Source of the DNA: Desulfuromonadales bacterium
GTDB taxonomy: Bacteria; Desulfobacterota; Desulfuromonadia; Geobacterales; Pseudopelobacteraceae
Assembly: GCA_016650295.1 (NCBI GenBank)
Contig: JAENWA010000058.1
Span: 1-54,236 of the forward strand
DNA: 54,236 nt
Direction: 5' to 3'
A model generated the notes under the pieces. The model did not search any database and was not told the origin of the DNA. It worked only from the letters and a program-made list of their open reading frames with translations. Shown in pieces: positions 43,544 to 54,126 of this stretch. The translations under genes were made by a program, and so were the position numbers. Numbering within the stretch: the first letter of the stretch is position 1; each line of letters opens with the position of its first letter.

Positions 43544-43999
43544 ATGTACGAACAGCAATTAGTCAAGCCTATCGATATACTGCTGGTGGAAGACAATCCG
43601 GGCGATGCGGACCTGGCGCGCGAAGCTCTCGATGGCAGCAAGATAAACAACCGGCTGCATGTGGTTGACGACGGCGAGAAGGCCATGGCATTCCTGCGCC
43701 GGGTGGGTCCCTATGCCGACATGCCTCGCCCCGAGCTGATCCTGCTCGATCTGAACCTGCCCAGGAAGGATGGCCGTCAGGTATTGGCTGAAATAAAGTC
43801 GGATGACAGCTTAAAAAGGATACCGGTGGTTATCCTTACCACCTCACGGGCCGAGGAAGACGTCCTCAAGAGCTATGATCTGCATGCCAACTGTTTCATC
43901 ACCAAGCCGATCGACCTGAACCAGTTTCTGCATGTGGTCAGGTCGATCGAGGAATTCTGGTTGAGTATCGTAGTGCTTCCTGATGGAGGCAGTAAATGA
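43544..43999 (+). CDS. Single-domain response regulator (Rcp1-like)
   Basis: A 151-residue receiver-only protein with [10 protein letters not shown], phosphoacceptor D69 in LILLDLNLP and the lysine motif FITKPIDL. Stand-alone receivers of this subfamily partner phytochrome-like HisKA kinases. The ATG at 43544 is used because the upstream frame lies inside the kinase gene. Its stop overlaps the next start by four bases, so it likely passes phosphate between the two kinases. Confidence 0.9.
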   Translation: MYEQQLVKPIDILLVEDNPGDADLAREALDGSKINNRLHVVDDGEKAMAFLRRVGPYADMPRPELILLDLNLPRKDGRQVLAEIKSDDSLKRIPVVILTTSRAEEDVLKSYDLHANCFITKPIDLNQFLHVVRSIEEFWLSIVVLPDGGSK

Positions 44000-45465
44000 G
44001 CAGAAATCTGCGAATACTTCTGATTGAAGATAATCCCGGTGATGCCGACCTCATAAAAGAGATGCTGAACGAGGCTGATGTCCAGTTTGAACTGAAATGT
44101 GCAGAACGTCTGTCTGCCGGGGTTGAACAGATCAAAGCGGAAAGTTTCGATGTGATTTTACTGGATCTCGGCCTTCCCGACAGTCAAGGGCTTGGCACCC
44201 TTATGTCATTGAATGAAATCAAACTTGAAGCGCCTGTTATCGTGCTAACCGGTCTTGCGGATGAAGATTTAGGGACACGGGCGGTCAAGGAAGGAGCGCA
44301 GGATTATCTTTTCAAGGGGCAGATAGATAAAAATATGCTTGTTCGTTCAATTAATTATTCTATTGAACGCAAAAGGGCACAGGATGAATTGGCGGCGGAA
44401 CGCACAATGCTGCGCACTTTGATCGACACCATTCCGGACCTGATCTGGCTGAAGGACTGTGATGGTGTCTTTCTTGCCAGCAATCCTGAATTTGAACGTT
44501 TCTTCGGTGCACCTGAGTCGGATATTATCGGCAAAACCGACTATGATTACGTTGATCGGGAGCTGGCGGATTTTTTCCGGGAAAATGACCGCAAGGCAAT
44601 GGCCGCCGGTGTCCCCGTTGCCAATGAGGAGTGGATAACCTATGCCTCTGACGGACACCGTGCCCTGCTTGAGACCGTCAAAACCCCCATGTACGACTCG
44701 AAGGGTCAACTTAAGGGGGTGCTTGGTATTGCCCGCGATATTACAGTTATCAAGCAGACCGAGGAAGAACTGCACAAGAAGAACACCGAGATCGAGCAAT
44801 TCATCTATACCGTATCCCATGACCTGCGCAGCCCGCTGGTGACGGTGAAAACCTTCATGGGATACCTTGAAAAAGACATTGTCGAGGACAACCAGGAACA
44901 GCTCACCCAGGATATCAAGTTTATCCACAACGCAGCCGACAAGATGAAACTGCTGCTGGACGAACTGCTGGAGCTGTCACGCATCGGCCGTATCGAATCG
45001 TCACCCGTCAGAGTTTCTCTACAGGAGGTGCTGGCTGAGGTACTGGATGTCCTGGCCGGCATTATTACAGAGCGAACAGCCGACATTCGACTTCCTGATT
45101 CGGACCTGATGCTGTTCTGCGACCATCCGCGCCTATGCCAGATCTGGCAAAACCTGATCGAAAATGCGATCAAGTACAGCTGCGAAGGCAGCATTCCCCG
45201 GATCGAGCTTGGAATACAGGAACTGAGCGGGGAGACGACCTTTTTTGTAAAAGATTACGGCATCGGGGTCGATCCCCGATACAGCAGCAAGATCTTCGGA
45301 ATATTCGAAAAACTTGACGCGAAGAGCCCCGGTGCAGGTATGGGGTTGTCACTGGTCCAGCGAATCGTTGAGAAAAGCGGTGGAAGAGTCTGGGTTGAGT
45401 CGGAGGGGAGTAATAAAGGTTCGTGTTTCTATTTTACTCTGCCCCAGGCAATGGTTAAACGATGA
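43996..45465 (+). CDS. Hybrid REC-PAS-HisKA-HATPase histidine kinase
   Basis: A 489-residue soluble kinase. The N-terminal receiver (1-120) has [10 protein letters not shown] and D57 in [13 protein letters not shown] domain (about 135-250) and HisKA with [10 protein letters not shown] follow, then the GHKL ATPase with [12 protein letters not shown] and KDYGIGVD. It overlaps the single-domain regulator. An N-terminal receiver allows the kinase to be controlled by the kinase upstream in a relay. Confidence 0.88.
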   Translation: MSRNLRILLIEDNPGDADLIKEMLNEADVQFELKCAERLSAGVEQIKAESFDVILLDLGLPDSQGLGTLMSLNEIKLEAPVIVLTGLADEDLGTRAVKEGAQDYLFKGQIDKNMLVRSINYSIERKRAQDELAAERTMLRTLIDTIPDLIWLKDCDGVFLASNPEFERFFGAPESDIIGKTDYDYVDRELADFFRENDRKAMAAGVPVANEEWITYASDGHRALLETVKTPMYDSKGQLKGVLGIARDITVIKQTEEELHKKNTEIEQFIYTVSHDLRSPLVTVKTFMGYLEKDIVEDNQEQLTQDIKFIHNAADKMKLLLDELLELSRIGRIESSPVRVSLQEVLAEVLDVLAGIITERTADIRLPDSDLMLFCDHPRLCQIWQNLIENAIKYSCEGSIPRIELGIQELSGETTFFVKDYGIGVDPRYSSKIFGIFEKLDAKSPGAGMGLSLVQRIVEKSGGRVWVESEGSNKGSCFYFTLPQAMVKR

Positions 45466-45492
45466 ATATAACCACAAAGATAATAAAGCGTC

Positions 45493-46368
45493 CTATTGAC
45501 GCAGGCGATCTGCCAAACGTTTTCTGATGGGTGCGAGCAGGGCGACGCTGAATCGGATGCCTCCTCGCCCTCTTCCCATCTGCAGTCCATCTTCGATCCC
45601 GTGAAAATCTGAACCGCCTGTTGCCAGAAGCCCCAACTCCACTGCCAGCCGTCGCAGAAACTCCATCTCGTCCGGTTGAGCCAGGTTGTTGAATACCTCG
45701 ATACCATCCAGTCCCGCTTCTGAAAGCTCTGTGACAATCTCGCGCAGTTCCTGGCGATCTCTGCTGACTGTCGTGGGATGCGCCAGAACCGTGACCCCGC
45801 CAAGTCGCCTGATTTCACAAATAGCGTCATCGATTGGCCAGTAGTTTTTGGGGACATTGCAGGGGACCAGGTAGCGCTTGAAGGCGTCTTCCACGTTGCT
45901 GGCGTAGCCGCGATCCAGCAAGGCACGGGCGATGTGCGGACGGCCGATGGCATCCCTGGCAAAGGCCAACACCTCGGACAGGGCGATGATTGCACGACCC
46001 TCTTCGGCAAGCATGTCATTTACCCGTTCCAGGATTTCTTCGTTGCGATGTTCCCGCCGTTCGCGGAATCCGTTCAATTTCTGCAAAAAAATCGTATCGT
46101 TCCAATCCATGCCATAGCCCAGCAGGTGGACATCCTGCCAGGACCTGAACTGTACCGATAGCTCTACCGCGGGAATCACCTGAATGCCGCAGGCGCTGCC
46201 GGCAACAATCCCTTCTGCAATTCCGGCCACGGAATCGTGGTCAGCTATGGCAATTGCCACAAGACCTTCTCTGGAGGCGCACTGTACCAGCTCGGCAGGC
46301 GAATACGCCCCGTCCGAACAGTTGGAGTGAATATGGAGATCAATGAATGATCGCGTATCAATTCTCAT
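45493..46368 (-). CDS. PHP-domain phosphoesterase (RNase AM / TrpH-like)
   Basis: A 291-residue metal-dependent phosphoesterase. PHP motifs are DLHIHSNCSDGAYSP, IADHDSVAG, PAVELS, LAHPTT and GSDFHG, giving the His/Asp/Glu ligands of a trinuclear site. The family hydrolyses nucleoside 3',5'-bisphosphates or 5' RNA ends. It is convergent with the kinase gene and divergent from nth. Confidence 0.88.
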   Translation of the reverse strand: MRIDTRSFIDLHIHSNCSDGAYSPAELVQCASREGLVAIAIADHDSVAGIAEGIVAGSACGIQVIPAVELSVQFRSWQDVHLLGYGMDWNDTIFLQKLNGFRERREHRNEEILERVNDMLAEEGRAIIALSEVLAFARDAIGRPHIARALLDRGYASNVEDAFKRYLVPCNVPKNYWPIDDAICEIRRLGGVTVLAHPTTVSRDRQELREIVTELSEAGLDGIEVFNNLAQPDEMEFLRRLAVELGLLATGGSDFHGIEDGLQMGRGRGGIRFSVALLAPIRKRLADRLRQ

Positions 46369-46445
46369 ATCCGTATGATAGCTGTATAAGCCTGAAAAGT
46401 AAAACCGGTCTTGCGTGACGGTCGCTGTTCGAGTACTGTTTTTCC

Positions 46446-47102
46446 ATGAAAAAATTTGATATTCATACCGCCATCGTCATTCTGCGAGAAGAATACCGCT
46501 CCTGGAAGACACCGGCTGTAACAATTGTCGCCCAATGTGAAGGCAGTCCGTTCAAGGTGCTGGTGTCCTGTATTATCTCGCTGCGCACCAAGGATGAAGT
46601 CACGGCACGGGCCTCAATGAGACTTTTTGAGCGGGCCGATACGCCGGGCGCCATGCAATCGGTTCCGGTAGATGAGGTTGCCGGACTGATTTACCCGGCC
46701 GGTTTCTACCGGAACAAGGCACAGCAAATAGTCGGTTTTTCCAAAAGATTGATGGGTGAGTATAGTGGAATTGTTCCGGATGACATCGAAGAACTGCTGA
46801 AGTTCAAAGGGGTCGGGCGCAAGACAGCCAACCTGGTGGTGACGCTCGGTTTCGGCAAACCGGGCATCTGTGTGGATACTCACGTTCACCGCATCTGCAA
46901 CCGATGGGGATACGTCTCCACAAAGACACCCGATGAAACCGAGACTGCGCTGCGAAAAAAACTGCCTGCCGAATACTGGATAGAAATCAACGACCTGCTG
47001 GTGGCATTTGGACAAAACCTTTGCCATCCCGTGTCGCCCCGCTGTTCCGTCTGTCGTCTGGCCGATATCTGCGCCAGAATCGGGGTTGGCCCGTCACGAT
47101 AA
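46446..47102 (+). CDS. nth: Endonuclease III (DNA glycosylase/AP lyase)
   Basis: A 218-residue base-excision repair enzyme for oxidised pyrimidines. The helix-hairpin-helix has the catalytic lysine in [13 protein letters not shown], the catalytic aspartate is in [12 protein letters not shown], and the C-terminus has the 4Fe-4S pattern C-x6-C-x2-C-x5-C ([17 protein letters not shown]). All key residues are intact. Confidence 0.95.
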   Translation: MKKFDIHTAIVILREEYRSWKTPAVTIVAQCEGSPFKVLVSCIISLRTKDEVTARASMRLFERADTPGAMQSVPVDEVAGLIYPAGFYRNKAQQIVGFSKRLMGEYSGIVPDDIEELLKFKGVGRKTANLVVTLGFGKPGICVDTHVHRICNRWGYVSTKTPDETETALRKKLPAEYWIEINDLLVAFGQNLCHPVSPRCSVCRLADICARIGVGPSR

Positions 47103-47223
47103 GCGCAGGTTTTAAAAAAGTGTTATTTTGTGAACTAGACAGTTGCCAGCAGCATAAATACCATGTAATATCTGCCGGAATTGTAACCCAAAATGCTATT
47201 CCTATTTTCAGGAGGATACTATA

Positions 47224-48090
47224 ATGCTGAGAAAGATCGGTTTTATCGGGCTGGGTACTGTTGGAAGACATATGGCTGCCAACCTGACCAAGGGGAGTTA
47301 CGAACTGACGGTTTATGACAGCGACCAGACGGCCGTTGCCGAAGTGGTCGCCCTTGGCGCCGTGGCCGCGTCTTCGGCTGCAGAGGCTGCCAAAGGACGA
47401 GATCTGGTTATTGCGATTGTTCCGGAAGGTGATGAGCTGGGCGGTCTGTTTTTTGGGGATGCCGGGATTCTGGCCGGCATTGACCCAGGTACGATTTTCG
47501 CCGACATGGGCTCGCACTCGCTGGAGACCACCCTGAAAATGGCGGACGAGACCGCCAAGAAAAAGGTCCCGTACCTGGATGCTCCGGTGTGGGGAAGTAA
47601 GGATCATGCTGCTAACGGACTCATGACCATTGTGGTTGGCGGTGACCCGTCACTGGCCGGCAAATGCCGTGAACCATTCTCGTTTTTTGGCCTCAACACC
47701 ATCCATGTCGGCAAGATAGGCGATGCCACCAAGATGAAGTTCATCGTCAATATGGTGCAGGCCGAGCTGGTTCAGGTCCTGGCTGAAGGACTGGTTTTCG
47801 GCGAAAAGATGGGCTTTCATGCCGACAAGATCCTGGAAGTTCTGGATACACGCGGTGTGGCCTCGCCGCTCTTCCACCTGAAAGGGCGTGCCATGGCCCG
47901 CGGAGACTTCTCCCGCAGTCTGGCGCTTAAGTATGTGCATGAACAGTTGCAGATGGTCATGACTGCCGCCCGCCTGATGGGGTTGAACCTGCCTGCCGCG
48001 GAGGCCGCTACCAAGGTCTACGAACAGGCAGTCAAGGCAGGTTTGGGTGAAGAGGATTTCTCGGCGGTCATCAAGGTGCTGCGCAAGTAA
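47224..48090 (+). CDS. NAD(P)-dependent beta-hydroxyacid dehydrogenase
   Basis: A 288-residue member of the 6-phosphogluconate/3-hydroxyisobutyrate dehydrogenase superfamily, cytoplasmic. The Rossmann motif IGFIGLGTVGRHMAANL is N-terminal. The substrate loop usually reading DAPVSGG is DAPVWGSKDHA, and the catalytic lysine is in GDATKMKFIVN. Glyoxylate or succinic semialdehyde reductases are the closest known activities, but the altered loop leaves the substrate open. AGGAGG precedes the ATG. A terminator follows. Confidence 0.88.
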   Translation: MLRKIGFIGLGTVGRHMAANLTKGSYELTVYDSDQTAVAEVVALGAVAASSAAEAAKGRDLVIAIVPEGDELGGLFFGDAGILAGIDPGTIFADMGSHSLETTLKMADETAKKKVPYLDAPVWGSKDHAANGLMTIVVGGDPSLAGKCREPFSFFGLNTIHVGKIGDATKMKFIVNMVQAELVQVLAEGLVFGEKMGFHADKILEVLDTRGVASPLFHLKGRAMARGDFSRSLALKYVHEQLQMVMTAARLMGLNLPAAEAATKVYEQAVKAGLGEEDFSAVIKVLRK

Positions 48091-48122
48091 TAGTGCGGAT
48101 TATCATATCTGTGCTACAGTTA

Positions 48123-48149
48123 CAGGCGTCCGATTGCGGGCGCCTTTTC
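48123..48149 (+). terminator. Terminator after the dehydrogenase gene
   Basis: AGGCGTCCG and CGGGCGCCT pair around a 4-base loop, followed by TTTTCT. It separates the dehydrogenase from the thiolase-like gene. Confidence 0.75.
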
Positions 48150-48172
48150 TGTTTGTACTGGAGGAAGATACT

Positions 48173-49777
48173 ATGAACACGACATTTCGCCCACGTCCCG
48201 TTTATGTGGCGGCCTCCTGGATGGCGCCGGTCGGTCGCTATAACGGCAAGGACAAGGAGAACTTGTCTTTTCTTGAAATGGCTGAGCGTTGCGGCGAGGT
48301 GTTTGGCGGCAGTCCCGTACGGCGCCGTGACATCGAGGCGGTTGTGGTTGGAAGCCAAAACCCGTCTGCTTTCTCCGGGGTGGACAATACCGCGGCCAAG
48401 ATAGCCGGCATCCTGGGGATCTCCGGGGCCAAGTCAGTGTTAATCGATACGGCCTCATCCTCCGGCGCATCGGCCTTTGAAAACGCCTATCTGGAGGTTG
48501 CATCAGGCCGATACGACTACGTCCTTGCTATAGGCATCCAGAAGATGAGTGATGCTTCGACGCTTGACTCCACCCGCATTATTGCCGGGGTAATCGACCG
48601 TGATGAATCGGAGTTCGGCCTGACCATGCCGGCCTGCGGAGCCCTGGTGGCGAGGGCGCTCAAAGAGCGGCTCGGTCTGACAGACGAGGAATGGACCGCC
48701 TATTCGGCCCTGTTGACCCAGCGCAGCCAGCGTTTTGCCGCCCAGAACCCCGATGCTCATAATAACTATCCCCTTGAAATTGCCGATTACTACCGTCAGA
48801 TTGCCAGCAACAAGAATTATCGCTACTGGGACCCCTTGCGGTACCATGACTTCTGCCCCATGTCCGACGGTATGGCAGCGGTTATCCTGACATCTATACC
48901 GCAGGAGGTACTGGTCAGCGGCCTGGGTAGCGCCACCGATATCCCCACCATTGCCGACCGCAACTACTTCCATTCCTTTCCGGCCACGGTCATTGCCGCC
49001 GGCTACACTTACGGAATGGCCGGTATCAGGGATATCCGCGGCTTTTCAGGAAAGCTGCATGTCAATATGCACGACCCTTTCAATGGATTCGGGCCGATTA
49101 ACATGGTCGATCTGGGGATTGTCCGAAATAACCGTCTGATCGACGTGCTGTTTGACGATGCCCTGACCGGCCCCGATGGCGAGTTTCCTACCAATCTGAC
49201 CGGAGGACTGAAGGGGAGGGGGCATCCATTGGGGGCTACCGGCATGATTCAGATCGTCGAAAACCACCGGCTGATCCGCGAAAACGGCTTTACGGCCGGC
49301 CTGTCGCACTCCATCGGAGGACCGATCAACAATAACGTGGTGGTGCTGCTGGAGCGCAGCGATCATTATCGTGCCCGTTCACACGAACCGTACAAACCGT
49401 GGGGATTGCCGTCGCTGGGACAGCTCAAGCCGAAAGGAGTCAGCCTTGATGCCTTGATGACATCGGGAGAGCCGGTTGAAGGGGCATTCGTAACATCCAC
49501 GGCCCGCTTCAATCACAAAAACAGGCTGCCGGAGGCGGTCATCCTGATCATCTCCTGCCGCTTTAACGGGGCAAAATACCGCTTTCTGTTCGGTATCGAT
49601 GGAGAACATTATGACCAGATTGCCGGATTCAATAGAGGAGATCCGGTCGTGATCGAACGGGTCGAGGGGAGCCTGATGGTCAACCGCATGAAGGTACGCA
49701 AATTCTATACCCGTACTATCAACGGGTTGGTGGAACTGGCCGGAAGCGGCTGGAAGAAGATAACCGGTAAAATGTAG
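48173..49777 (+). CDS. Thiolase-like protein lacking the nucleophilic cysteine, with C-terminal extension
   Basis: A 534-residue protein of the SCP2/archaeal thiolase type. It has the overall thiolase fold and the catalytic histidine motif GHPLGATGM, plus HSIGG near residue 380. The nucleophile position, normally ACASG, reads ASSSG (IDTASSSGASAF), so serine replaces cysteine. Residues about 430-534 form an extra beta-rich domain, possibly OB/DUF35-like, which elsewhere is a separate subunit. GGAGGA precedes the ATG. Classical acyl transfer is doubtful; CoA binding or a modified condensation is possible. Confidence 0.8.
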   Translation: MNTTFRPRPVYVAASWMAPVGRYNGKDKENLSFLEMAERCGEVFGGSPVRRRDIEAVVVGSQNPSAFSGVDNTAAKIAGILGISGAKSVLIDTASSSGASAFENAYLEVASGRYDYVLAIGIQKMSDASTLDSTRIIAGVIDRDESEFGLTMPACGALVARALKERLGLTDEEWTAYSALLTQRSQRFAAQNPDAHNNYPLEIADYYRQIASNKNYRYWDPLRYHDFCPMSDGMAAVILTSIPQEVLVSGLGSATDIPTIADRNYFHSFPATVIAAGYTYGMAGIRDIRGFSGKLHVNMHDPFNGFGPINMVDLGIVRNNRLIDVLFDDALTGPDGEFPTNLTGGLKGRGHPLGATGMIQIVENHRLIRENGFTAGLSHSIGGPINNNVVVLLERSDHYRARSHEPYKPWGLPSLGQLKPKGVSLDALMTSGEPVEGAFVTSTARFNHKNRLPEAVILIISCRFNGAKYRFLFGIDGEHYDQIAGFNRGDPVVIERVEGSLMVNRMKVRKFYTRTINGLVELAGSGWKKITGKM

Positions 49778-49806
49778 GAGGGCATAAAGGTCCACCGGCT
49801 CCTGGA

Positions 49807-49831
49807 GAGCGGCATGTTCTGAACGTGCCGC

Positions 49832-49842
<11 letters not shown>
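49807..49842. terminator. Terminator between convergent thiolase-like and regulator genes
   Basis: GAGCGGCA (49807-49814) pairs with TGCCGCTC (49826-49833), followed by AATCTTTTT. The right arm includes the regulator stop codon. Confidence 0.8.
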
Positions 49843-51204
<1,362 letters not shown>

Positions 51205-51208
<4 letters not shown>

Positions 51209-52305
51209 GCCGTAAACTCCTGAGCGGGCAGTCTGATTGATACCGTTGTCCCCGCGGCTGCTTTGCTTTCAATGTGTAGCGTTCCGCCGTGCCCCTCGAT
51301 GATCTTGCGGGTGACCGCCAGGCCGAGACCGGTTCCGTCAGGCTTGGTGGTGAAGAACGGCTCGAAGATTCGGTGAAGATTTTTAGGGGAGATCCCGGAA
51401 CCACTGTCCCGGATACAGAGCTCAAATCCGGATTCCAGCCTGGTTAGCACGATGATGACACTGCCGCCGGGTGGGGTTGCCTGCAGAGCGTTGATAACGA
51501 TATTGAGGAAGGCCTGGCGCAATTTTTCGCCATCCCCCCTGACAATGGCCTGCTCTTGTGACGGCTCAAAACAGAGGGATATCCCGCGGTCATGGGCATC
51601 CTTTGCCACCAGGGTCACGATGGTTTCCACCTCTTCCCGGATCGAACAATCGCGCAGTTCCATCGGTTGCTGGCGTGCCATACGCAGGAAATCCTCGACC
51701 ACATGATTGAGTCGTTCGGTCTCCTTGATCTGGATCTCGATGAATTCATGCTTGGGGTCGCCGGGTCGGTAGTCGTCGCGCAGGATCTCTGCCGTGCCGC
51801 GGATGGAACCGAGCGGATTCCTGATCTCGTGGGCCAGGACAGCGGCCATCTCGCCCAGGGTGGAGAGTTTTTCGGAACGGCGCAGTTGCTCCTCAATGGC
51901 GATGATTCTCTCGGACTGGATCTGCAGTTTATTGAAGGATTCTTCCAAACCTTCAGCGGTGCGCTGCAGTTCCAGGCTGCGCTCACGCTCGCGTTGGGCC
52001 AGCAGGCCGGTTACGCTGCCGACCACATTGTACATGACAATTTCCAGATATTTCTCCATCTCCAGGGCCAGTCCGCCCCCCCATTGGAACAGGATGTGGG
52101 GCGCATAGACTACGCTGACCACCAGGGCACAGGCCAGGCCACCCCGGAAACCAAACCAGAGTGCAGCCAGGATGATCGGCAGATAGTAGAAGCGCTGGAA
52201 AATATCGTGCATATAATGCAGGTGCAGCGGAGTCAGGTAGTGCAGCAGGCTGATGCCAAGTATAGAGAGGCCCAGCAGGGCGATGCGGAGGATGGATGGT
52301 TTCAT
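51205..52305 (-). CDS. Membrane sensor histidine kinase (NtrB/ZraS-like)
   Basis: A 366-residue kinase paired with the downstream regulator. Four or so short transmembrane helices fill residues 1-105, a coiled coil follows (about 110-165), then HisKA with LAHEIRNPLGSIRG and GHKL ATPase (FLNIVINALQA, DSGSGIS, GTGLGLAV). I use the ATG at 52305; the frame extends to a TTG at 52353, and neither has a strong ribosome site. Confidence 0.88.
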
Positions 52306-52503
52306 GAAAGCACTTATAGCGCAACCCCGCGTAAATGAAAACTGAAAGAGCAATTGCAGGTTAAAAGTCCGCCAGCTGGTGAACTCACGATGAACGGCTC
52401 AAGACAAAGCCTATCACATTTCTGTGTGTGCTCCAGGAGCTTTGGCGAGTATTAGCCGAAGCTTGATCTGGCTTCGCATTTGGTTATGCCGCCATAATAT
52501 CAC

Positions 52504-52530
52504 TTGAAATCTCTGTATGATAGTGATAAT
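52504..52530 (+). promoter_or_regulatory. Possible rpoH promoter
   Basis: TTGAAA (52504-52509) and GATAAT (52525-52530) are 15 bases apart, a short spacing. Transcription would begin near 52537, inside the CIRCE-like element. Confidence 0.4.
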
Positions 52531-52533
52531 TTA

Positions 52534-52560
52534 TTGGCAGTCACTCGATGAGAGTGCTAA
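52534..52560. promoter_or_regulatory. CIRCE-like HrcA operator upstream of rpoH
   Basis: TTGGCAGTC-N9-GAGTGCTAA. The right arm matches the CIRCE consensus 9 of 9 and the left arm 7 of 9, with the exact 9-base spacer. It lies 29 bases before the rpoH start and over the likely transcription start, where HrcA would repress. Confidence 0.7.
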
Positions 52561-52589
52561 TTTTTGTGCACAAAAAGAAGGAGCAGGTC

Positions 52590-53438
52590 ATGGTTGCCCG
52601 GTTGCCAATTGTATCAGACAGCTTGTCTCTGTACTTGGCAGAAATAAGAAAGTTCTCGCTATTGAGTGAGGAAGATGAACACCGTTACGCGGTGAAATTC
52701 TTCGAAGAAAAGGATCTGGAGGCAGCCCACACGCTGATCACCTCGAATCTGCGCTTTGTGGTGAAGGTCGCAGGTGAATACAGGCATTACGGCCTCAAGA
52801 TGATTGACCTGATTCAAGAGGGCAATGTCGGATTGATGATGGCTGTGAAGAAATATAACCCGTACAAAGGAATTCGTTTGATTTCCTACGCTGTCTGGTG
52901 GATCCGGGCCTATATCCAGAATCACATCATGTCGACATGGAGCCTGCTTAAAATAGGTACAACCCAGGCTCAGCGAAAACTGTTTTTCAAGTTGCGGGAG
53001 ACAAAAAACGCCATCCTCAAGATGAATTGCGGCGAGGAGGATTCTCATTCCGCTGCACTGGCACTTAATGTATCCGATAAGGAAGTTGCAGAAATGGAAC
53101 AACGGCTGCAGGGTGATTTCTGTCTTGATGCCGAACTGTCCGGTACGGATGGTGTGACGGCGTTGGAGGGGCTGGTCGATGACCGGAAGAATCAGGAGGA
53201 GCGGTTGGCCGAGTTCCAGGAAAATCAGCTGCTTCAGCAACAGGTAGCACAAGCGGTTTCTGGCCTGAATGAGAAGGAACGCTTTATTATAGAGCGTCGT
53301 ATCACTGCTGACGATCCCCTGACACTTCAGGAAATTGCCACGCATTTTTCCATTTCACGGGAACGGGTGCGACAGATAGAGGAAGGCGCCTTGAAAAAGG
53401 TCAAGAACTCGTTGATACCTCTGCTGTCCGCTGCCTGA
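52590..53438 (+). CDS. rpoH: RNA polymerase sigma-32-type heat-shock factor
   Basis: A 282-residue RpoH. Region 2 has RFVVKVAGEYRHYGLKMIDL and SYAVWWIRAYIQ; the RpoH box QRKLFFKLR at about 128-136 identifies the family; region 4 has the HTH LQEIATHFSISRERVRQIEE. The ATG at 52590 follows AAGGAG by six bases; an upstream ATG at 52548 lies within the CIRCE-like site and is rejected. It directs transcription of chaperone and protease genes. Confidence 0.93.
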   Translation: MVARLPIVSDSLSLYLAEIRKFSLLSEEDEHRYAVKFFEEKDLEAAHTLITSNLRFVVKVAGEYRHYGLKMIDLIQEGNVGLMMAVKKYNPYKGIRLISYAVWWIRAYIQNHIMSTWSLLKIGTTQAQRKLFFKLRETKNAILKMNCGEEDSHSAALALNVSDKEVAEMEQRLQGDFCLDAELSGTDGVTALEGLVDDRKNQEERLAEFQENQLLQQQVAQAVSGLNEKERFIIERRITADDPLTLQEIATHFSISRERVRQIEEGALKKVKNSLIPLLSAA

Positions 53439-53460
53439 CAGGAAACAGGGGGAAGAATCG

Positions 53461-53495
53461 AATGCGTCATGCCCGCAGGGAGGCGCATTTTTTTT
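53461..53495 (+). terminator. rpoH terminator
   Basis: AATGCGTC and GGCGCATT pair (one G-T) around a 13-base loop and are followed by eight T. Confidence 0.8.
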
Positions 53496-53514
53496 GCAGT
53501 TAGATAAAAAAACC

Positions 53515-53542
53515 TTGACAAGTCCGAACAAACTCTTTAAAT
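53515..53542 (+). promoter_or_regulatory. Promoter of the tRNA-tuf operon
   Basis: TTGACA (53515-53520), 16 bases, TTAAAT (53537-53542), about 40 bases before the first tRNA. The -35 is a perfect match. Confidence 0.6.
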
Positions 53543-53582
53543 AAACAAGTTCTGTTTTCATACCAATATGAAGATTCAGATT

Positions 53583-53659
53583 GCCCCGTTAGCTCATACT
53601 GGTAGAGCAGCTGACTTGTAATCAGCAGGTGATCCGTTCGATTCGGATACGGGGCTCCA
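53583..53659 (+). tRNA. tRNA-Thr (anticodon TGT)
   Basis: Seven-base acceptor GCCCCGT/ACGGGGC, anticodon loop CTTGTAA within stem GCTGA/TCAGC, T-arm with GTTCGATTC-type loop, and an encoded CCA end. It is the first of four tRNAs placed before tuf. Confidence 0.95.
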
Positions 53660-53704
53660 TAGTTTAATAGGTTAGCAGGATACTGAAAACTATATATCAT
53701 CCCT

Positions 53705-53789
53705 GGAGGGATTCCCGAGCGGCCAAAGGGAACAGACTGTAAATCTGTCGTCAGCGACTTCGGAGGTTCGAATCCTCCTCCCTCCACCA
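53705..53789 (+). tRNA. tRNA-Tyr (anticodon GTA)
   Basis: Acceptor GGAGGGA/TCCCTCC, anticodon loop CTGTAAA, a long class II variable arm (GTCAGCGAC region) and encoded CCA. Confidence 0.95.
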
Positions 53790-53895
53790 TACAATCTCCG
53801 GAAACCGGCAGCAAGCTACGACTCAGGAGACCGCAGGTCGCATGTACTGAGTGTTTGTCAGGTTGGATGGTTTCCACATGTCTTCGTCTGGTAGC

Positions 53896-53972
53896 GCGGG
53901 AGTAGCTCAGTTGGCTAGAGCGTCAGCCTTCCAAGCTGAGGGTCGCGGGTTCGAGTCCCGTTTCCCGCTCCA
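53896..53972 (+). tRNA. tRNA-Gly (anticodon TCC)
   Basis: Acceptor GCGGGAG/TTCCCGC, anticodon loop CTTCCAA with stem TCAGC/GCTGA, T-loop GTTCGAGTC and encoded CCA. Confidence 0.95.
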
Positions 53973-53978
53973 GTTAAA

Positions 53979-54054
<76 letters not shown>

Positions 54055-54126
54055 TTTATTTGTTGAAACATCATCTCGCAGGTAGTTACACAAACAAAAA
54101 CGCACGTATCGAGGAGGGCCTTACCC

